The notes beneath the pieces were generated by a model. The model was given only the letters and a program-made list of their open reading frames with translations, did not search any database and was not told where the DNA came from. From assembly GCF_014898055.3 (NCBI RefSeq), contig NW_023601212.1, positions 56,346,329-56,410,328 on the forward strand: a stretch of 64,000 bases of DNA. The letters are read 5' to 3'. The stretch comes from Talpa occidentalis (lineage: Eukaryota > Chordata > Mammalia > Eulipotyphla > Talpidae). Shown here one piece after another: positions 1-12,503 of the stretch (within the stretch, counting starts at the first letter, position 1; the number at the start of each line of letters is the position of its first letter). The translations under genes and the position numbers were made by a program.

Positions 1-424
1 GTAAAAGAAATCAATCTAAAAAAACTACTTGATGGTGGTGTATAAACTCAGGTTTACTGCAATGCAATGAGATGGTCATGAAAACAGAAGGTCTGCATCT
101 TGCCTTTTTTACTGTAATTTGATATACACAGCATTAAAAGTACTGACACATGAGATTTTCTGCCTTAGTATCTCTGATCACTTGAAATTATTTGGGTCAT
201 TGGTTAAAAGCAATATGACAATTAAAAATAGTAAAGGGAGATGATTTTAAAAATCCTAAATTATATTAAAACAGGAGTCTTCTATATCTTTAAAAAAATT
301 GTTACTAATGAGTATTATAAAATTGTCCACAGATTCCAATTCAACCTATTTCCCATGTATTTCACAAATTTACATTTGAATATACATTCCCAATATTTGA
401 GTCTACAAAGTCAAATATAAAAAG
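1..424. other. AT-rich intronic sequence, no feature recognised
   Basis: This lies deep in the inferred RASAL2 intron 1. It is AT-rich, has stops in all frames, and shows no repeat family I can name. Confidence 0.5.
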
Positions 425-765
425 ATCAGTGGTTGAGTGAGGCAGAGCAATAGGCAGGTCACAGGATTTTCAGTGTAGTAAAAATACTCTTGTATAGTAT
501 TATGATGATGGCTACATTATTATACACTTCTCTAAACCCACAGGATGTACAACACCAAGAGTGAACCAAATGTAGACTGTGGATTTGGAGTGACCTATAT
601 AGGTCCATCCTTGGCTATCACTGTCAAAAATACACCACTATGGTGTTTGATATTGTCAGCAGAGAAGGCTATAAATGTATTGGGGGCAGGGGATATAGGA
701 TAACTCTCTGAACCTCCCTCTCAATTTTCCTGCAAAGCTAAAACTGCTCCCAAAACTTTTAAATT
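425..765 (+). repeat. L1M-type LINE, 3' UTR fragment
   Basis: The stretch reads like the 3' UTR of old mammalian L1M elements. In order it has a patch around 'tgatgatggctacattattat', the phrase 'gatgtacaacaccaagagtgaacc', a run like 'gtagactgtggatttggagtga', the GGGGGCAGGGGATATA patch and a closing 'aaactgctccca'. The same order recurs at 10.2-10.8 kb and 42.7-43.1 kb. No coding part is present. Family name from memory of the consensus. Confidence 0.7.
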
Positions 766-1889
766 ATATTTAAATTATAGTTAATTAATTATAATTTAAC
801 TTTCAAAATTATATTTAAATGTATTATACACATACATACACACACACCCCGCAATCTTATACCTGATTCTTTTTCATAACTCTTTCAGTTGATTATTTTG
901 TTTTCTTTTTTCTTTTCATTTGACCTTTTAAGTCAATTAAACCCTAGTATCCATTTCATCTTGGTAACTCATATGGCTTCCACTGAAATTTTATCTTTTG
1001 CCACAGTACCACAGATGTGAGAAAGGGCACTGATGAAATTAAAAAAAAAACTGAGGTATGGACCTTACTCTGTTTTTAACCACAACACTTCTCCAAGTTT
1101 CAGATTCTTCATCTCTAAATGATTCATAGTGTTTCTACCTCTAACTTTTTACAATTCTCATTTGGTGACTGGCACAACTAAAATAAATGTGAAGGGGTTA
1201 CGGGATAATGGTGATAAAGTTTGCATACTTCTAAATTTTTATAAATTCCCCCCATAAAAACAGAACTAGAATACCTAAACCAATAATTCACAGACAATAT
1301 CTATAATAGAACTAAATATATGATTCATATGAACCTCAAAATGAAAGCAAACAAGGAAATAACACCAACTGCAAAACACATATAACCAAAGATTCCATTT
1401 CAACACAAACAGACTTTAACATATACTGGCACACACTTTTACAAACATGCAAGATTCTGGGGAACACTGTTCCTTTGCCCCTCACTGAAAACATACTATA
1501 AAATGGCAGTGTCCAGTAGGAAAAGCTGCAATGATGGAAAAGTTCTCTTCCTACACAGTCCAATTTAGTAATTACACACCACATGACTACTAAGCATTTG
1601 AAATGTGGCTAGTATAATTAAGAAACTAAATTTCAAATTTATTTTAGCTAAGTTAAACAGCTGTTTTGGCTGAATTTTAATGGTGAAGCTATAGAATGAG
1701 CACTAAACAACTCAAATGACAGGCAAAGACAACTAATAAATAAAAGACAGAATCAAAATGAATAAATGAGTCAATGAATCAACTGACTGTAGGTCTACCA
1801 ATGGCTGATTACATCCCCAAAAGAGAGATAATTATATGCTATGTGACTCCTGATGGAAGTACAAAGTAACTTTAGTGGTCTTAAAACAT
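766..1889. other. Intronic sequence with a CA-rich tract and a possible hAT remnant
   Basis: A short CA-rich microsatellite lies at about 828-849. Around 1490-1680 the pattern 'cagtccaattt...gcatttgaaatgtggctag...' followed by AT-rich sequence resembles a decayed hAT-Charlie remnant, but I could not confirm the termini. The rest is unassigned. Confidence 0.4.
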
Positions 1890-2249
1890 CTCTCCAAATG
1901 CAGTGTTACAAATAACCAATAAGCACAAGTAAAGATGCTCAACATCATTATAGTCTTTAGGGAAAAGCAAATTACAACAAGTATATTATTTCTCACCAAC
2001 TAAAATGACTATAATCTATAATCAAAAAGTCCATATTAACAAATGTCACTGATGATGTGGAGAAACTGGAACTTTCACACACATAGCTGGTTGGAATGTA
2101 AAATGGTATAGCCATTTTGCAAATTAACTTACCAGATTTTTGTAAAAGTTAATTATAGAATTATAACATTCTACTCTTTGTGACACAGGAGAAATGAAAG
2201 CATGTATGTACAAAAACCTGCCCGCAAGAGATCATAGCAGAATTTATCT
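1890..2249 (+). repeat. L1M LINE, ORF2 3' part (first piece of a split copy)
   Basis: Recognisable as the end of L1 ORF2: 'gatgctcaacatcattatagtc', then 'gatgtggagaaactggaac', 'gttggaatgtaaaatggtatag', then a stretch matching 'caagagaaatgaaaacatat'. The frame is destroyed. The copy breaks off at about 2249 within the equivalent of 'catagcagcattatt' and resumes at about 3303, because an oppositely oriented L1 is inserted between. Confidence 0.75.
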
Positions 2250-3302
2250 TCTTTATTTTATCCAGTTTTACTGAGATATAATTGGCATATCAGTCCAATG
2301 TATACACCATAATGATAACATATATTTTGCTAAAAGATTGCCACAATAAGTTTAGTTAACATCAATCACCTCACAGTTACATTTTTTTTTATCATGAGAC
2401 CTTTTAAGATCTACTCTTTTACAACTTTTAAATACGCAATCTCTTAGCAACTTTCAAGCATACAAAACAATATTGTTAACCTTAGCCATGAATGCATATT
2501 ACATTCCCTGTCTTATTTTACACCTAGAAGTCTTTACCTTTTGTTGACCTTCACTCATTTCCTTTATACCCTCCCCCTACATAGGCCTTTGCCTCTGGTA
2601 AACCACTAATCTCATCTCTGTATCTAACCTTTCTTTTTTTCAGATTCCACATAAAAGTAACATCATACAGTGTTTGTCTTTCTCTGACTATTTCACTTAG
2701 CACAATGTCCGCAAATCCATGTTCAGGAAAATGGCAGAATTTCCTTCTTTATGGCTGAACAATATTCTTGTGTGTGTGTGTTTATGTGTGTGTATGTGTG
2801 TATGTGTGCATGCGTGTGTGTATACCACATTGTGTTGCTCCCATGTCTTGGCTATTGCAAATAATACTACAGTGAATGTGGGAGACAGGTATCTTTTCGA
2901 GATAGCTATTTCTTTTGGCTATAAGCCCAAAAGTGAAATTGTTGGATCATATGGTGGTCCTATTTGCCATAGTTGCTACACCAATTTTCATTCTACCAAT
3001 AGTGTACAAGAGGACCTTTGTCTCTGCATACTCAACAGCACCTGTTACCTCATGTGTTTTTGATACTAGCCACCCTAACATGTATGAGCTTATATTGCAT
3101 GAGGTTATATCTCATTCTGGTTTTGCTTTTCATTCAATAATTTCACAATTATTGATGTTAAGAAACTTTTTCATGTACCTATTGGCTATATGAATGTCTT
3201 TTTTTTTGTGGAAAAATGTCTGTTCAATGTCTGTCCACTTTTTAATCAGATTTTTGTGGCTTGTTTTTGTATTGTTTTATTTTGTTTTGCTATGGAATTA
3301 TA
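2250..3302 (-). repeat. L1 LINE 3' end, minus orientation, inserted into another L1
   Basis: Read on the plus strand this is the reverse complement of an L1 3' region: 'ttttactgagatataattggcatat', 'ccacaataagtttagttaacatc', 'gattccacataaaagtaacatcatac', 'tttccttctttatggctgaac', a TG microsatellite, and 'ttgttggatcatatggtggtcc'. The host L1 text is partly duplicated on both sides (about 2235-2249 and 3303-3317, both aligning to the same L1 consensus segment), as expected for a decayed target-site duplication. Confidence 0.75.
2769..2823. repeat. (TG)n microsatellite with TATG interruptions
   Basis: Imperfect TG repeats inside the inverted L1, at the place where L1 3' regions commonly carry a TA/TG tract. 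Confidence 0.85.
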
Positions 3303-3582
3303 TGAGGCAATGTTATTATTAGCCAAAAAATAAGTATATGAACTGGCAAACAGTCAAACAAATTGTGATATATTTATATACTAGAATGCTATTTAGCAAT
3401 AAAGAATATGCTCAGTAAAAGAACTTAGATATAAAATAGCACATTTTAAGATTCCATTTATAAGAAATGTCAAAAAGAGTCATTCTGTAGAGTCAGAGTA
3501 GATTAGTGGGTGGGGAAATGGGGCATGATTATAAATGAGTAAGGTTTCTTTTTACTTAGGATGAGTTTTCTAAAATTAGACT
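3303..3582 (+). repeat. L1M LINE, continuation of the 1890-2249 copy
   Basis: Resumes with 'attagccaaaaaataagta', 'caaattgtgatatatttatatac', 'gctatttagcaataaagaa', then the 'agattccatttataagaaatgtc' and 'gtagattagtggg' blocks typical of the L1M 3' UTR. It is interrupted at 3583 by a SINE and ends after it. Confidence 0.7.
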
Positions 3583-3844
3583 GGTGGCCTAGGGGTTAAG
3601 TCTCAGCACTATCACTGCATGGTCACCATGGTGGCCTGAGTTTGAACCCCAGCCAGGGAGCTAACCCATATATGGCGCAGCAAACCTCTCCTGTCTCGCA
3701 CACTGCTCCCCTTAGCAGTGTATTTCAGTAAATCCACCTGTTCTGCTCCCACTCTGTCTCTGGCAAATGCTTTCTCCCCCTGCACCTCTGGCCTACACCC
3801 CAGTTCTTCTACACAACAATAAATTTTAAAAATTAAAAATAAAT
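3583..3844 (+). mobile_element. tRNA-derived T+ SINE, type B, plus
   Basis: The head 'ggtggcctaggggttaag' (decayed A box), the B box 'GAGTTTGAACCCC' and the 'cctctggcctacaccccag' tail place it in the window's SINE family, older subfamily. Flanking near-identical 11-mers at 3572-3582 and 3845-3855 (AAAATTAGACT / AAAGTTAGACT) are the target-site duplication. It lies inside an L1M 3' UTR. Confidence 0.85.
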
Positions 3845-3955
3845 AAAGTTAGACTACCAAAATAATTATGTAACTATAAATATACATGAATTGGTCACTT
3901 ACACCAGTATATTTTATATTATGTATATTATACCTTAATAAAGTTATTTTTAAAA
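3845..3955 (+). repeat. L1M LINE, terminal part after SINE insertion
   Basis: Continues the 3303-3582 fragment. It ends with 'tatattataccttaataaag' and an A-rich tail, the usual L1M 3' terminus ('tatatctcaataaagctg'). Confidence 0.65.
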
Positions 3956-5359
3956 AGTCTTACAAGAAAGTATACATCAAAATAAATCTGTGGATCTAAC
4001 TACAAATTATTTAGGAAGTACAGGGGCAAGAGGAACATATTAATGAAAGTCAATGAAACCTTAGTGATGCGATCAGCATAGTCCAGACTACAATAAATTA
4101 TAAAAGACAATCATGTTGTTTCTTGAACAAAAATATTACGGGGGGAGAGAAATAGTGGGAAATCAAAAAAAATTAAAAATATAAATAAATCAACAACTGA
4201 AATGGAAGTTATCTGGATCACACCCAAATAAACTAAATGTGAAATGACATTATGAAATAGGAAATATAACTACTGATTAAATAATTAGATTATTTATAAG
4301 AGATGATTAATTTGAAGATACATGATATTTCAGAGAGTTCTTATCTTTTATAAGTACATATTGCAAATATTAACAGATTAAAAGACGTATGGGATTTGCT
4401 TCAAAATAATCTGAGTAGGTGTGAGGGGGAAGAGAACAGATATAAATGAAATAATATATGCAATGACTTTATTGCTGTTGAAACTGACTGATGGCTACAT
4501 GAGATCACTGGCATTATATTTTTGCATCCTTTGTGTGTTTGAAATTTGTTATTAAGAAAGGTTTAATTTTAAAGATTCAGACAGTTCTTCTGTCTGAATA
4601 TCAAACTATCCCAAAACAAATACTTTTAGAAAATCATCTACTAGTCTTATTGTATCTGTGAAGAGTTCAGCTAGACAATTCACTTGGGATCTTTCATGTA
4701 GTTACAGTCAGATGCCACATGCTACACTCAAATAAAGATAGGATTGATTATAAAAGATCAATTTGTACAGTATCACTCACCTGACTGGCAAATTGGTGCC
4801 AGCTGTTGATCCACATAGAGTTTATTTTACCTCTGACACCAAACATATGGTATCTTTCCCAAATCCAATTCTCCAATTCCCCAACACCTACCATGTGTCT
4901 AACAATGAAGTACAACTGACATTAACTACTCAGAGTTAGCACAGACCCTGCAGCTTAAGGGCCCAGTTCTATAAAACTTACCCCACTTTGAATGCTAGTC
5001 ACCAGTCTAGAGGGGGCCACCCATACTTCTAGCCAATTGGCTATAAATCAAGGGTCCCCAGAACCCCCTGCTCAGGTTAAATAATACTATAGTACAACTC
5101 ACAATTTTATGATTACTTCCTCATGAGTTATAATATAGCACGAGATTTACAATTTAAATGGTGAAATCACATCTCTAAGTCACTTATGCCTGCCATAAAC
5201 ACCTCCCCAAAGTTTATAAAAATTTCTGGTAAAGAAGGTGTCTCTCCCCCTTTACTTACAGATATTTTCCTACCTTGGTTTCTTTTCTCTACCCTTTCCC
5301 CACATTCCTGAAAGCTCAGGGAAATACCTAAAGTTTGGAAGATCCTAAAATAAAGCAAT
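3956..5359. other. Intronic sequence, mostly unassigned; old repeat traces
   Basis: About 4385-4575 ('gggatttgcttcaaaataatc' ... 'tttgaaatttgttattaagaaag') resembles the end of a common ancient mammalian repeat I cannot name safely. About 4990-5130 ('gccaattggctataaatc', 'ctgctcaggttaaataatact') resembles a fragment of an old LTR. Neither has confirmed ends. Confidence 0.35.
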
Positions 5360-6510
5360 ATGGAAATTTAACCAAATCCCCATCAAAACATCAATAATAT
5401 TTCTCAAAGAAATTGAAAAAAAAGAAATTTATATGGAATTATGAAAGGCCTTGAATTGTAAAAGCAATCCTGAGGAAAAAAGGAGAAAAATGCAGGCATC
5501 ATATTACCTCACTCCAAATTTTATGAAAAAGCATCAATACCAAAAACAACATGCTTTTGACACAATAGACACATGGATCACTGGAACAGAATCTAAGGTC
5601 CAGAAGTAAATCTTTGTACACATCAGTATCTAATCTATGACAAAACAGTCACAACCATACAAAGGAGATTTCCTTCAATAAATGGTGTTGGGAAAGCTAG
5701 GTCACAAAAAAATGAGTAAAACTGAATCACTCTCTACCTCCATATCAAAAGTAAATTCTAAATGGATTGAAGATTTAGCTGTAAAACTGCAACAATAAAA
5801 TTATATAGACGAAAACTTTCACAACATGTCCCATGGCAACAATGATAAAGATATTTTTGGAGACTCAACTCCTATGGCAAGGGAAAAGAAAGCAAAAAAA
5901 AAAAATTGGGGCTCCATAGTTAAAAAAACTTTTATATAGAAAAAAATATATAAGATGAAAAGGACATCTACGGAATGGGAGGAAATATTCACATGATATA
6001 TACAACCTAAAATGGGTTAATATCCAAGATACATAAAACTTACAAACTCAGTAACAGAAAAACAAACAGCTTAGTTAATAAATGGGCAGCAGAAATGACA
6101 GACAATTCAACAAAAAGGATATCCACAAGGTCAACTGATATATGAAAAAATGTTAATCATCACTTCCAGTAGTAGACTTGCAAGTTAAAACTACAATGAG
6201 ATGTCACTTCACACCCATGTGAATGGCATACATTAAAAGGACCCCCAACACAAGTGCTGGAGAAGATACGGAACAAGTGAAACCTATTACACTGTTGGTG
6301 GGAATATAAACTAGTACAGTCATTATAGAAGGCAATCTGAACTTACATTGAAAAACTAAAAATGGAAATACTATGCATTCTAACAATCCTACTCTGGAGC
6401 ATCTTTCAAAAGAACATGAAACCACCAATATAAAAAACTATGTGCCTATTATAATGTTTATTACAGCACTACTTACAATATTTAGGTTAGAAAAGCAACC
6501 TAAATGTCTA
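5360..6510 (+). repeat. L1M LINE, ORF2 C-terminal part, decayed
   Basis: The order of blocks follows L1 ORF2 downstream of the reverse transcriptase: 'cccatcaaaacatcaataat', 'acacaatagacacatggatcactggaacagaat', 'tttccttcaataaatggtgttggg', 'gataaatgggcagcagaa'-like text, 'actacaatgagatgtcacttcac', 'cactgttggtgggaatataaac'. Many stops and small indels; not translatable. Confidence 0.8.
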
Positions 6511-7584
6511 TGACTAAATATCTCAAAAAAATCTATAAAAGTTGTGAAGTTGAGGAACAAGCTTACCTGATGATCTGAGAAGGTGCCAATTTGCAATTCT
6601 AACTCTTCTAAAATAGGGAAATACTTTGAAAAATGTGAAAATGACAAGTTGAGCAATCTAAAGTGGAAAACAACACTGACAGAACTCAACAGTGTTTCTA
6701 TGCTCAGGGTTGTAACAGTTTACAATTTCAGTCCAGTAACTATTTATTCCTAGCCTGTTTTCATTAGATAATGATGGAGGATAACCAAAGGTCAGACAAT
6801 AGGTAATTAAGTATCAAAGTGCCCTATTTGCATGCTAAATGTAATTTAAATGCAACCGAAAATCACTCAGATGGCACTATTTGATCAAATCTGACTTCCA
6901 TTTAGGAAGTGGTAAAAAGAAAGATAATGGGAAATGTGTTTATGCAGGATATAAAAGTTTTCATTTCATACAAAGAGCATCCTTTTAAAGGTTACTACTT
7001 TGCTCCAATGTGGCTAACAGAGAACATGGAACCCCTCTAGAATTAATACTCACAAAGTTTGACAAAAAGGTAAATTAATGATTAAATGGGGAAAAATGAC
7101 ACAGACAACAAACACAATAAGGCAAGTAACAGAAAATGAACAGATTTGACAAGCAGAAGGAAGATTGTCATGGCTGGTGAGACACTGACAGAAATGTTAA
7201 AGTTATGGGAAAAAAACACAATTTTAGATTTCTTACTTTGACAATGTGTACAACAACCAGAAACAAAAAACCCACCTCATGATACATATTTTACTTAATC
7301 AGATTTTACATGCTTGGTAAGGTAAGAGGTTAAAAATTTCTACACTGCCTACTATGTTTCCTTAAATACACTAACTACTGAAAAAAATCTAAGAATATTC
7401 TTCCTATCTTATTCTCAATAAATTTAGGAATCTCTGAAAGGTTTCTTAATTTTCCTATTATTACCTACCTAGTACATAATGAATAGTCTAAAGATGGTTG
7501 TTACTCTAGAACAATCTACCTCAACAAGGACATTTTTACACTGGTTTTAGATCATCCATGTGGTATTAATCCTCCCTAGTGAAA
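6511..7584. other. Intronic sequence, nothing recognised
   Basis: AT-rich, stops in all frames, no repeat family named. Short frames on the minus strand (for example 6438-6689) have no recognisable protein character. Confidence 0.45.
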
Positions 7585-7595
7585 TACATTTAATC

Positions 7596-7864
7596 TTTTT
7601 TTTCAAAGATTTATTTATTTTTATACAAGAAGCAGGGTACAGGCCAGATGCGCGGGAGGATGAGAGGATTCACAGGAGACAGAGCGGGGAACAGAACAGG
7701 CAGACTGACGAAATACACTGCTGCGGGGAGCAGCGGGTGAGACAGGAGAGGTCTGCTTCGCCATGTGGGACCCTCGCCAGCCAGCAGGGATCGAACTCGC
7801 GCTGCAGAGGCTTCAGACAGCTTCACAGTGCGGCGCTCAACTGCCTCCACCACCAGGGAGGCCC
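7596..7864 (-). mobile_element. tRNA-derived T+ SINE, full length, minus
   Basis: Ends with the reverse complement of the SINE head ('ccaccaccagggaggccc') and begins with 'ttttcaaagatttatttattt' (reverse of AAATAAATCTTT). B box reverse 'GGGATCGAACTCG' is intact. A perfect 11-bp target-site duplication, TACATTTAATC, lies at 7585-7595 and 7865-7875, so this copy is a clean retrotransposition. Confidence 0.95.
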
Positions 7865-7875
7865 TACATTTAATC

Positions 7876-10194
7876 ATTTAAAAGAAAGAAGGAAAAGAAG
7901 TGAAAGGAAGGGAAGAGAGAATGAGAGCAAGAACCTAACTCTCTCAAATGTCCTGTTTTTTTGCAAATCAGAAAAAGTAGGAAATTACAAAGGAAAATGT
8001 AATTCCCCAAATCTCAAAAATTACCTAAATAAATCCACGTTTACATGCTGATATTCATGAAAATGTGGAGTAGCAGCTTTATGTTGGCCATAAACAACTC
8101 TCCAAATTTTTAACCTAACTGACAGGAATGGCAGAGATGAGCCTCATTAATTAAGCCTTTTGCCTATGCCTTCCACAAACATCACTGCGCTTTAATTTAC
8201 CCCTTCAGAGAGCACAACTAAACATTTTTCCTTCAGAAAATTTAAGCAGTATATATGAAACTTGCCCCTGACGGGTAAAAATTTAAAGTCAATGCAGTTT
8301 ACCAAGCCTTCCCCTTTTCCCACTTCTTTTCTCTAACCCCTTTCTTATGGTTTTATACACTTTTTAAAAACTGAAAAATAGAGAGATACCAGTTACTCCA
8401 TTGTAGGAGTACCAACTCAATCATTTTATGGTAAGACAAATATGAAATTCACATAATTTCAGGAATAAAGTTGCTTGGTAATGTAGACATATAAATACAA
8501 CTATGATGGCATCTTAGATCACCAGGGAAACAGCATCTTGTCTTGTATAATCTCATTACTTGCCAAAGGGAGCCTGCGTGATCATATATATATTTTCATG
8601 GTTTGTTCATATTCACTTACTCATTTACTTTTTATATAAAATAATGTAAGGAGAAAGGAATGGAAAGTAAAGACAAAAGACCCAATCCTCCTAATACATA
8701 AGTTCAAAATAAAAGTTGTATTGTTTACCAATAAACATATACTTTGGCAAAACCAAATTTAAAAAGATTCAATTATAGTTATAATTTAGAACTTCAGAAA
8801 TAATCTGAATTTTATGAAATAAATGAATCAATCTTCAGAGTTGGAGATAGCCAAAGGCTAGTGCTAAAAGGAAGCATTTTAGGCTCTTAAGTAACTGGCA
8901 TTCACACCAGGCCTTTATATAGACATCTCCACCCACAGTTAGCCTGACATACACCATGCTGAGACTAGGTCGGTGTGGGAAAGGTTACTGCCATCCATCA
9001 CTGTGAAAATTAATAGCTTTCTAATAGTTGAAGAAATAAAGGTATGGCTCAGCAACCTTGCAGCAAATATAATTTGCTACCAAAAAAAAAGCGTAGGCAA
9101 AATCCATTCACAACATTCCCTTCCCATGGCCACCTACAAGTCAGTTCATTATTCAAATGCCAAAGAGAGCAGCAGGCACACATACTCAGCCAATAAGTCA
9201 CCATTATAAAAGCTGCATAAACATTTCCAGCTCAATCATCTAAGAATAATAGAATGAGACAGGAACATGTTTCCCAAGCATCTCAGCAATAAAACTTGCA
9301 ACAGCTTTGAAAACAACATGATTACATGCAAAAATGGATTCCACCATTATTTTTGAGTTTCTTATAGAATAATTTACATATCCCAAGTTTTCTCTAAATT
9401 TCTTTTTGGAGATCAGAAAACAAAGAGTACAGTCTGGTTAGAATTGGTTGCAAGGCTACACCTACATTAATTTGCAAAGAAAAATGTCAGAACTCCCCTA
9501 GGACTCCAGAGCTTGAGTGTGAGAAGTAAAAATAAGATTGTACTTTTCTATAGTGAAAACTCAAAGCACAATCTTATTGCTCAGAAGTACCTTTTTAAAG
9601 TCATCTGAACAGAGGTCCATTGCAACTTTACATGTTCATTCAATGAGGAATTTAAGAGATTAATGTACTGCAAATCTGCAATCATCAACAAATTTTTCAA
9701 AATTATCTATTATATTTTGGCAAACAAAAACTATTTTTTTCTCACTACTTTTCTATCCAATACCACTCTCTCTTCTTTCCTTAATAATGGAATCCCAATT
9801 TTATCTGGGGCAGCAATGCACCAACTTCCGTTTTTCTTATAGCAAGGTGTGGTCACCTGTATATAAGTTTTGACTAATGAGATTAATTGGAAATGTGGTA
9901 TCGAACTTTCTGGAAAGGTTACTTATATGCAGTTGGCTCAACTGAAAGGTAGAGTCTTTTGATTCTTTCCCTTTCCTCTTGACTGCTCTCTGGAATACTG
10001 ACATAATGGCCTCCCTACTCTAGGCACTGGGTCCGATAAGGTGATCTTAAAGATAGTTCTTGGAAAATGAAAATAATTTAGTCAAAGGGCCACAGCACAT
10101 TTAAAAAAAAATACATGTTATATCTATGATATTAAAATTAAAATTTCACAGTAGGGTCTAAAAGGTTCCTTGAGATTTTGCTTTTTCATTCCAA
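7876..10194. other. Intronic sequence, mostly unassigned
   Basis: A GA-rich patch lies at about 7880-7930. The stretch 9835-10030 ('ttttgactaatgagattaattgg' ... 'aatactgacataatggcc') resembles an old DNA-transposon or LTR-derived repeat, but I cannot assign it. Otherwise no repeat or gene is recognised. Confidence 0.4.
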
Positions 10195-10795
10195 TATGTG
10201 AAGAGCTCACAAATACATAATTGCTAAAAAGTAGAAGCAAATAAGATGTCCTTCAATAGGTAATGTATGAACAAACATTCACTCAGCAGAGCATTCTTGA
10301 GAAAAAAATAAATAATTGAGCTATCAAGTCACAAAAAGACATGGACGAAACTTAAATGCATATTGCTAAGTGAAAAAAAGCCTGTCTGGAAAGAATACAT
10401 AAAAACCATATACAATCTTAAAAAAAAAAAAAAAAAGCAAAAATATATAAAGACAGTAAAAAGATTTGGGAGGAGGAATACAGAGGTGAAGCACTAACAT
10501 TTGGGGGGGCAATGAGGTTATTCTGTATGATACTGTAATGGTAGATACATGCCATTCATTTATTAAAATCTATAAAACTGCAAACAGAAGTATGCATCTT
10601 CACACTACACTAAACTCCAGACTCTAAATTACTGGCTCATCAACTGTAACAAATGTACCACACTAATGATAGAACAGGAAGATAGTACATGTGTTTGTTG
10701 GGGGGAGAGAGAATATGGGAACTATCTGTACTTTCAGCACAATTTTTTTGTAAACCTTTAGATCCTAAAAAAGTAAACTGTATTAAAAGACTGGG
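10195..10795 (+). repeat. L1M LINE, end of ORF2 and 3' UTR
   Basis: Contains 'aagatgtccttcaataggtaatg', 'catattgctaagtgaaaaaaagcc', then the 3' UTR blocks 'tactgtaatggtagatacatgccattc', 'catcaactgtaacaaatgtaccac' and 'gggaactatctgtactttc'. Parallel to 425-765 and 42715-43110. Confidence 0.75.
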
Positions 10796-11027
10796 GAGGT
10801 ATTTGGGGTAGGAGAGATAATGAAAAAAAGGTTGCAAAGCACTGATTTAAACTGAAAAGAAAAGCTCCAGTTATTTAAGTTTTAAACATCCAATTCATTT
10901 TCATAGGTTTTAGAATAATGTGGAAGTAGGTTCAAATCCTATCATTTACTATCATTACTTATCATTTATGAATAAGGTGAGAGCTCTAACTTCTTTGAAC
11001 ATCATAAATGGAAGTAAGAACACTAAC

Positions 11028-11294
11028 CTAATTTTTTTTAAAGATTTATCCATCCATGCATACAAGAAATGGGGTACAGGCCAGAGGCACGGGTGAGAGG
11101 ATTCACCAGAGACAGAGTGGGGAGCAGAACAGGTAGACTGACCAAAATACATTGCTGAGGGGAGCAGGAGGAGATACAGGAGAGGTCTGCTGCGCCATGT
11201 GGGGATCTCCCTGGCGGAGGATCAAACTCGTGCTGCAGTGGCTGCGGACAGTTTCATAGGTTGTGTCTCAACCCCTGCGCCACCAGGGAGGCTC
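11028..11294 (-). mobile_element. tRNA-derived T+ SINE, type B, minus
   Basis: Reverse-oriented copy running from 'ttttttttaaagatttatc' to 'gcgccaccagggaggctc'. A perfect 12-bp target-site duplication, AAGAACACTAAC, lies at 11016-11027 and 11295-11306. Contains the reverse of the type-B tail (tacaggccagaggc). Confidence 0.94.
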
Positions 11295-11306
11295 AAGAAC
11301 ACTAAC

Positions 11307-12176
11307 TTTAAAAGCAAAAAATCTGAGGTATAGTAAAATAAATATAGGTGTACATATAAAGTGCCAGGCTTTGACACAGAGAAGCTCAATAAAAGATACC
11401 CTTCTAAATTATCAAGAAACAGCAATATTTGTATATCTTCAATTCCTATAAAAGATAATAAATCAGTTAGATTATTTTACCACTACTTTAAATTTACCAC
11501 AAAGGAAATCACTGGAAAAATCTACATCAAAAAAAATTTGTGAAAAACGACAAATAATTTACCATGACAAAATGCATGATGCAGTGTGTATTGTGTGATA
11601 CAGTATCATGCCAAAAGAAATAACTCACCTGTGTTTTCCCCATTCCATAGGCAACTTCCCTACTTGGTAAAAACAGGAGAATATTTTGTCTATCGCTCTT
11701 TTGGAGGAATTAGGAATTAGAATGAAGAAAGGAATATTGATAAGGAGTTACTTCTAAATATTCAAAAGCTCTGTTATCATTCTGGGTTTCTATTTTATAC
11801 ATGCATATTATGTATGTTTATACATATCATATTTATATATGTTACATATATAATGCTTTCTATAGAGAGCACTAAAAATATAGAGAAAATGAGACAATGA
11901 TTATATTATCTATAGATTTAGTATGGATTATGTGAAAAGCACAATTAGAACAAAAAGTGCTTTTTTTTTACATTTTAAAAGGACAGGTTTGTCAGGAAAA
12001 GGAGGTAGAAAAGAGAGGCACCTGCATAAGTCAAAGGCAGACATGAAAACTGCCAAAAGTGCTCAATTTTCACAAGCCTAGTCTCTCAGAAACAAAAGGT
12101 CCCTTTTCCCATAAGAGAAGTTTAAGTAGAAAATTTACATCACTAGAGATTGACAATCTTTCAAAAGGTCAGGATT
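11307..12176. other. Intronic sequence, nothing recognised
   Basis: AT-rich, with short TA/ATAC-rich patches around 11800-11850. No gene or repeat family assigned. Confidence 0.45.
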
Positions 12177-12190
12177 CATGAAGTATTTAT

Positions 12191-12459
12191 TTTTTTTAAA
12201 GATTTATTTATCTATGCATACAAGAGCTGGGGTACAGGCCAGAGATGTGGGGGGGTCAGAGGACCCACCAGAGACAGAGTGGGGAACAGAACAGGCAGAC
12301 TGACTGAAATACACTGCTGAGGGGAGCAGGGGGCGAGACAGGAGTCTGCCTTACCATGTGGGTTGCTCCCTGGCCGCCCAGGGATCGAACTCGTGCTGCA
12401 GAGGCTGCAGATTGCTTCATAGTGTGGTGCTTAAACCCTTGCGCCATCAGGGAGGCCCC
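12191..12459 (-). mobile_element. tRNA-derived T+ SINE, type B, minus
   Basis: Full-length minus copy. Target-site duplication with one mismatch: CATGAAGTATTTAT at 12177-12190 and CATGAGGTATTTAT at 12460-12473. It faces the plus-strand copy beginning 45 bases downstream, forming an inverted SINE pair. Confidence 0.93.
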
Positions 12460-12503
12460 CATGAGGTATTTATTTTAAACTTCTCCTTAATAATGATTCC
12501 AGA

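Noticed and set aside
2719..3063. 114-residue plus-strand frame
   Set aside because: It is a frame through reversed L1 3' sequence and its TG microsatellite (the VCVCLCVCMCVCV part).
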